Shown: piece after piece, positions 23,827 through 26,678 of the stretch
How the letters are laid out: the number at the start of each line of letters is the position of its first letter
Numbering within the stretch: position 1 is the stretch's first letter
Made by a program: the position numbers and the translations under genes
The notes under the pieces: generated by a model
What the model was told of the DNA's origin: nothing
The model's input: the letters and a program-made list of their open reading frames with translations, nothing else
The model's database searches: none
Source: a virus
DNA length: 26,678 nt
Reading direction: 5' to 3' (one strand)
IMG/VR virus record: IMGVR_UViG_3300042549_009479
Span: 1-26,678 of that record

Positions 23827-24107
23827 TTGAATCAAGACTAAAAGAAGTATTAAAGATTGAAGACCCAGTCAAGCGCTCGACTGCGCTCCATAACGAGATG
23901 CTCCCAGCAGTGGCAGAAATACGTCGAAGCATCATCGAAGCACGAGCCTTGGCCATTAAGGAGTCATGCGAATTCGGCGGACCAGATGCAGAAGGACTTT
24001 CTTACTCTCAGATTGCAGAAGAACTCGCAGTGTCAAAGCCGCTCATTCAGCAAATGGTCGCATTGGCACGAAAAATTATTGCTGGTGGGAGAGCGCCCCT
24101 GGAATGA
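23823..24107 (+). CDS. Small helix-turn-helix protein
   Basis: A 94-residue helical protein. The N-terminal half is a charged helix (RLKEVLKIEDPVKRSTALHNEMLPAVAEIRRSIIEARALAIK). The C-terminal half contains GLSYSQIAEELAVSKPLIQQMVALARK, a clear helix-turn-helix of the sigma-factor region 4 or resolvase type. Such small HTH proteins are common in actinophages next to RusA genes and may be regulators or terminase-small-like DNA binders. Both ends overlap neighbours by 4 bases (ATGA). Confidence 0.7.
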   Translation: MIESRLKEVLKIEDPVKRSTALHNEMLPAVAEIRRSIIEARALAIKESCEFGGPDAEGLSYSQIAEELAVSKPLIQQMVALARKIIAGGRAPLE

Positions 24108-24295
24108 CAATTTTTTTAATAGTTCTTTGTGTTATCGGTTGGCTTCTTGCACTCGGAGCAATTGGAATTCTATTAATCTTGGCGGTTGCTTTTTCTATAC
24201 AAGAAGCAAGGATGACCGAACTGAAGAGCGATTTGGAAGTAATGGTTCGTCGTGCTAATCTCTTTGGACCAAAGGATAGACAAGAAGATATCTAA
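24104..24295 (+). CDS. 63-residue single-helix membrane protein
   Basis: Starts in an ATGA overlap with the HTH gene and ends at TAA 24293-24295. The first 28 residues (MTIFLIVLCVIGWLLALGAIGILLILAVAF) are one strong membrane segment, followed by a charged amphipathic cytoplasmic part (IQEARMTELKSDLEVMVRR and NLFGPKDRQEDI). A longer frame starting at 23966 would overlap the HTH gene and is rejected. Its role could be membrane anchoring of a phage factor or control of lysis; nothing specific is seen. Confidence 0.65.
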   Translation: MTIFLIVLCVIGWLLALGAIGILLILAVAFSIQEARMTELKSDLEVMVRRANLFGPKDRQEDI

Positions 24296-24310
24296 CTTAA
24301 AGAGGGAAAG

Positions 24311-24535
24311 ATGCAAGAACGAAACCCATACGAACACCAGCATCGACTCCTGAAGGCAGTGAGAATAGTTGATGTGCTTGAGGAATCAAACATCTCTCTA
24401 GATTCTGCAAAAAATTTTGATAAGCATAAGCAATTTGGTATTGCTTCACAAGTTAACGCTGGAGCACCATCAGCAGAAACTTGGAACATGGTGTGCGAAC
24501 TCTACGAGAAGCGAGTTCACGCAAATTTTCTGTAG
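24311..24535 (+). CDS. Hypothetical protein (74 aa), first half of a possible frameshift pair
   Basis: Starts at ATG 24311 with AGAGGG upstream. The sequence is helical: HQHRLLKAVRIVDVLEESNIS, an NFDKHKQFG turn, and WNMVCELYEKRVHANFL at the end. Just before the stop is the heptamer A_AAT_TTT in the correct phase, which would allow a -1 shift into the following frame. The following frame encodes a related sequence (AV.I...L.E...........NF/DF..., then L.+.R), so the two may form one 150-residue protein. No function is recognised. Confidence 0.6.
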   Translation: MQERNPYEHQHRLLKAVRIVDVLEESNISLDSAKNFDKHKQFGIASQVNAGAPSAETWNMVCELYEKRVHANFL

Positions 24536-24765
24536 AGGGTGATGACCCAAGATACTGGCAGCGCGTTTACGCGACAGCAGTAGTTATCGCCCAGATATTG
24601 CAAGAGAACGCAGTTGACCCTCAAGAGTGTGTTGATTTTAATCATTCACATATCCATCAGATATTCATGTCTCAGAGGATTTTTACTTTTGATGAGAACC
24701 TGATATTCTCCATCTCTGTGAAACTCTTGCAAGAGCGTCACGACTACACATACAAATCAAATTAA
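24493..24765 (+). CDS. Hypothetical protein, second half of a possible frameshift pair
   Basis: This frame (-1 relative to the previous gene) ends at TAA 24763-24765. It encodes DDPRYWQRVYATAVVIAQILQENAV, CVDFNHSHIHQI and a closing LLQERHDYTYKSN, a distant copy of the previous 74-residue protein. No good start is visible; GTG 24493 is the best in frame but overlaps the upstream gene by 43 bases and has no clear ribosome site. Reading through from the upstream gene by a -1 shift at 24523-24529 continues exactly into SVEGDDPRYW and is the more attractive explanation. Chance, internal start or a genuine frameshift mutation are alternatives. Confidence 0.5.
   Translation: MRTLREASSRKFSVEGDDPRYWQRVYATAVVIAQILQENAVDPQECVDFNHSHIHQIFMSQRIFTFDENLIFSISVKLLQERHDYTYKSN
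24523..24529 (+). other. Canonical -1 slippery heptamer A_AAT_TTT
   Basis: In the 24311 frame the codons are GCA AAT TTT CTG TAG, so A_AAT_TTT is phased as X_XXY_YYZ, two codons before the stop. A -1 shift joins ANF to SVEGDDPRYW. A short CGCG-TTTA-CGCG hairpin about 30 bases downstream (near 24561-24572) is weak as a stimulator. Confidence 0.5.
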
Positions 24766-24775
24766 TTGGAGAAAA

Positions 24776-25171
24776 ATGACCACTGATACTTGTAGCAGAA
24801 TACAGCGTTCTATTATGTTCGTTGATAGGGCCTCGGCTCCATTTCCTCCAGGTGGCGGAACTTGCGAAGGACAAGATACAAGTTGGTGGTTCCCAGGATT
24901 TGGTGCGAATAAGGCAGAGCAAGCGAACAACCTAAAAGCAATTAGCATGTGCCGAGATTGCCCAGTTCGTCTCGCGTGCTTAAACTACGCTCTTGAGTGG
25001 GAGGCATTCGGTATATGGGGCTCATTCACGGAGCGCCAGAGAGACTTCATAAGGAAGCGGAAGGGAATTCTGCAACAGAGAAAGTCCCTGGGAAATTCTA
25101 AGGCGAATATGTCCTATGATAGAACTTTCACAAACGAAGATAAGCATTGGCTAATAAAGAACGGATACTAA
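24776..25171 (+). CDS. WhiB-like Fe-S transcription regulator
   Basis: A 131-residue protein with GGAG upstream. The four cluster cysteines are Cys30, Cys59, Cys62 and Cys68 (C..C in MCRDCP), followed by the family turn GIWGS at residues 79-83 and a basic C-terminal part (RQRDFIRKRKG) for DNA contact. WhiB proteins are limited to Actinobacteria and their phages, bind a [4Fe-4S] cluster and often act with the principal sigma factor. In phages (for example TM4 WhiB) they can shut down host WhiB genes or block superinfection. This gene is strong evidence for an actinobacterial host. Confidence 0.95.
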   Translation: MTTDTCSRIQRSIMFVDRASAPFPPGGGTCEGQDTSWWFPGFGANKAEQANNLKAISMCRDCPVRLACLNYALEWEAFGIWGSFTERQRDFIRKRKGILQQRKSLGNSKANMSYDRTFTNEDKHWLIKNGY

Positions 25172-25172
25172 A

Positions 25173-25595
25173 ATGCCACTACATAATCACCTTCTCCTGA
25201 ATGGCTACATGACCAATCCACCAATGGATAAAAGCGCTGCTCTTATCTGGATTCAAAAATTAGTCGAAGAAATTGGCATGAAGGTTGCCGCTGGACCGAT
25301 TGCTGCATATGTAGAAAAAGAAGGCAACCGTGGAATGACTGTTGGGTGCTTAATCGAAACCTCGCATATCGCCATGCATGTGTGGGATGAGACAAGCCCA
25401 TCATTCGTTCAATTTGACCTTTACACCTGTTCCACTCTTCCGACCGAACTTGTTATCCGTAATCTTGTTGAAAATTGGGGACTTCACAACTACGCACACA
25501 TGGTCCTTGAGCGCTCAGACGGATTTAATGTCGTCGAATCTGGAGGAACGGCAGTCTTGGAAAGCGAATTCCCCCAAGATACATTGCCGTTTTAG
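25173..25595 (+). CDS. SpeD/SpeH-type pyruvoyl-dependent decarboxylase (S-adenosylmethionine decarboxylase-like)
   Basis: A 140-residue protein with the AdoMetDC core IETSHIAMHVWDE and FVQFDLYTC. Ser64 is the expected residue that becomes the pyruvoyl group on self-cleavage, His69 the processing histidine and Cys86 the proton donor; Ser to His spacing (5) equals that in Thermotoga AdoMetDC. One difference is Thr63 just before the serine where the family normally has Glu, which may change processing. AdoMetDC makes decarboxylated SAM for spermidine synthesis, but some phage and bacterial relatives have become arginine or ornithine decarboxylases. With the CmoA-like and methyltransferase genes this is a second SAM-related enzyme in the phage. 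No polyamine synthase is in the window. Confidence 0.85.
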   Translation: MPLHNHLLLNGYMTNPPMDKSAALIWIQKLVEEIGMKVAAGPIAAYVEKEGNRGMTVGCLIETSHIAMHVWDETSPSFVQFDLYTCSTLPTELVIRNLVENWGLHNYAHMVLERSDGFNVVESGGTAVLESEFPQDTLPF

Positions 25596-25636
25596 CCTAA
25601 AACCTTTCTATCCATATAGCGATTATTATTCGCTGC

Positions 25637-25813
25637 ATGGGAAAACAGAAAAAAGGCAAAGCAGGCGCTGGCGAAGGTCGCACCCGCAAAAATCCAATTA
25701 CTGGAGAGGTTGAAACAGTTGCTGGCACAAAGGCTGGAAAGCGACGTCAATATCTTCCACTCGGTCATCCTCTGCGCACCCATAAAGACAAAAAGGGTGC
25801 GGCTAAAAAATGA
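25637..25813 (+). CDS. 58-residue very basic protein
   Basis: Starts at ATG 25637 and overlaps the thermonuclease gene by 4 bases. Around a third of residues are Lys or Arg (MGKQKKGKAGAGEGRTRKNP, then TKAGKRRQYLPLGHPLRTHKDKKGAAKK). It may bind nucleic acid, as many small basic phage proteins do. No ribosome site is seen; a TATTAT at 25624-25629 lies 7 bases before the ATG as in the leaderless tail-chaperone promoter, but no -35 box matches. Confidence 0.65.
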   Translation: MGKQKKGKAGAGEGRTRKNPITGEVETVAGTKAGKRRQYLPLGHPLRTHKDKKGAAKK

Positions 25814-26217
25814 GCGAGCGCTTTTGGTACGGAGCATCCGCCATTTCCGCCGTTGATGGAGACACCATCGACCTAATGGTTGACCTTGGGTTTGACACCC
25901 ACAAAAAGATTCGCGTTCGCTTGTTTGGGGTCAATACCCCAGAGTCACGAACCACCAACAAAGAAGAAAAAGTGCTTGGCCTGAAAGCAAAACAGTTCAC
26001 CAAAGACTGGCTTAAGGCAAATCCCTGGGTTTTTGTAAACACAATCCCAGACAAAAATGACAAGTACGGTCGAGTTCTGGCAAAAATCTACTCATCTGAC
26101 AAAATCGATGACCCGAAAACCGTGTGTCTCAATTCGGACATTATCAATTCTGGATTAGCGCGTGAGTATTTTGGCGCTGGCGATAAAACCTGGACTGAAT
26201 TTAAAAAGGAGCAATAA
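25810..26217 (+). CDS. Staphylococcal nuclease-like thermonuclease
   Basis: A 135-residue OB-fold nuclease covering the whole SNase domain: VDGDTIDLMV (Asp18 and Asp21 region), RVRLFGVNTPES (Arg37, Glu45), and DKYGRVLAKI (Arg88), followed by LAREYFGAG. These match the catalytic Asp21, Arg35, Glu43 and Arg87 of staphylococcal nuclease, with Asn42 where the staphylococcal enzyme has Asp40, so metal binding may differ. No signal peptide is present, so it acts in the cell, perhaps on host DNA or RNA. It is coupled at both ends (ATGA before, TAATG after). Confidence 0.9.
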   Translation: MSERFWYGASAISAVDGDTIDLMVDLGFDTHKKIRVRLFGVNTPESRTTNKEEKVLGLKAKQFTKDWLKANPWVFVNTIPDKNDKYGRVLAKIYSSDKIDDPKTVCLNSDIINSGLAREYFGAGDKTWTEFKKEQ

Positions 26218-26531
26218 TGGAACAGATTAAAAATATAGTTTTGCGTATTCTCGCAACATTCGCCGCATCTGGTTTGGGCGTTGTCGGCGCTGGAACAATT
26301 GCTGGAGTCCCGCTATGGAAAGCAATCTTCATGGCTGGAATCGCTGGAGTCGCGACTGTAGTTGAAGGACTGTCCCGCGCATTCTTGGACGATGGAAAAC
26401 TCAGCGTTGAAGAAATCAACAGCGTATTCAACAAGGTTGATGGAAGCGCGCGTAAGGAAGAGTTTTCAAAAGCATTTACTGATTCCAGCATGGGAAGCGC
26501 AACGGCAAGCGCTTACAACGCGCACAAGTAA
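26217..26531 (+). CDS. Holin-like membrane protein (r1t-type)
   Basis: A 104-residue protein starting in a TAATG overlap. Two hydrophobic segments lie at about residues 9-31 and 33-50 (ILATFAASGLGVVGAGTIAG, VPLWKAIFMAGIAGVATVV), followed by a polar tail with DDGKLSVEEINSVFNKVDG and a Ser/Ala-rich end. The layout recalls r1t-like holins of actinophages. The DDGKLS.EE.N phrase in the tail looks like a short EF-hand-like loop, but no full pair is seen. It precedes a lipoprotein gene, which may be another lysis or exclusion factor. Confidence 0.65.
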   Translation: MEQIKNIVLRILATFAASGLGVVGAGTIAGVPLWKAIFMAGIAGVATVVEGLSRAFLDDGKLSVEEINSVFNKVDGSARKEEFSKAFTDSSMGSATASAYNAHK

Positions 26532-26678
26532 TGAAAAAGGTCAGCAAAGCATTCCTGACGGTCTTTTTGTTTTTGACCGTATCTGCCTGCGGCTATCAAG
26601 GTGACTATAGGTATTCATGTCAAGACCCAGAAAATTGGGAAAAAAAGGAGTGTAATCCACCGTTATGCAAAGTAGATG
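26531..26678 (+). CDS. Predicted lipoprotein (3' end missing)
   Basis: Starts at ATG 26531 overlapping the holin-like stop (TAATG) and runs past the window end. A Lys-rich N-terminus and hydrophobic core (MKKVSKAFLTVFLFLTVSAC) end in a lipobox, V-S-A-C with the lipidated Cys at residue 20. The start of the mature part is GYQGDYRYSCQDPENW with further Cys residues (KKECNPPLC), so disulfides are possible. Phage lipoproteins are often used for superinfection exclusion or lysis. Only 49 codons are visible, so the family is not assigned. Confidence 0.7.
   Translation, partial: MKKVSKAFLTVFLFLTVSACGYQGDYRYSCQDPENWEKKECNPPLCKVD

Noticed and set aside
1-26678. tRNA genes, CRISPR arrays, insertion sequences, attachment sites
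   Set aside because: Read for cloverleaf features, regularly spaced repeats, transposase motifs and integrase genes by eye; none found. Weak tRNA-like elements could be missed without a scan.

Overview
The window is about 26.7 kb of a tailed dsDNA phage (or prophage) genome. Every convincing gene lies on the + strand, genes are packed end to end, and most junctions are ATGA or TAATG overlaps. Siphovirus morphology follows from the tail order: major tail protein, frameshifted tail assembly chaperones, a 1719-aa tape measure protein, a distal tail protein, then a tail hub/fibre. An actinobacterial host is suggested by a WhiB-like Fe-S regulator, a DUF2746-like membrane protein and several small proteins of a style common in actinophages. 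Base composition is moderate rather than GC-rich, which fits phages of aquatic low-GC Actinobacteria; this host guess is inference.

Layout. 1-1761: the end of an acidic protein built on 17-residue repeats, then two small membrane proteins (holin/DUF2746 type). 1813-4436: a hypothetical protein and a SNF2/SMARCAL1-like helicase. 4495-5273: a small holin-like protein directly coupled to an M15 peptidase endolysin. 5383-16505: the tail module, with a textbook terminator after the major tail protein followed at once by a promoter that appears to make a leaderless mRNA for the tail chaperone. 16507-24775: a second strong promoter, then the replication, recombination and modification block (possible ssDNA-annealing protein, HIRAN protein, winged-helix replication initiator, G39P-like helicase loader, two ParB-fold proteins, a CmoA-like enzyme, a RusA-like resolvase, small regulators). 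24776-26678: WhiB, a pyruvoyl-type (SpeD/SpeH) decarboxylase, a thermonuclease, another holin-like protein and a lipoprotein cut by the window edge.

The most unusual part is 19862-23435. A protein made of two complete ParB-like units is followed by a protein with two ParB-like regions fused to an S-adenosylmethionine methyltransferase-like domain. That is translationally coupled to a close relative of CmoA, the enzyme that makes carboxy-SAM. CmoA normally serves tRNA wobble-uridine modification in bacteria. Next to a ParB-methyltransferase fusion it suggests a phage pathway that carboxymethylates a nucleic acid, perhaps the phage's own DNA. This is a hypothesis; the CmoA assignment itself is well supported, including the arginine that in E. 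coli contacts the extra carboxylate. A second unusual point is a canonical A_AAT_TTT slippery heptamer two codons before the stop of a 74-aa gene, which would fuse it to a related second half with no good start of its own.

No gap between genes exceeds about 110 bases. No tRNA, CRISPR array, insertion sequence, integrase, terminase, capsid gene or DNA polymerase was recognised in the window.
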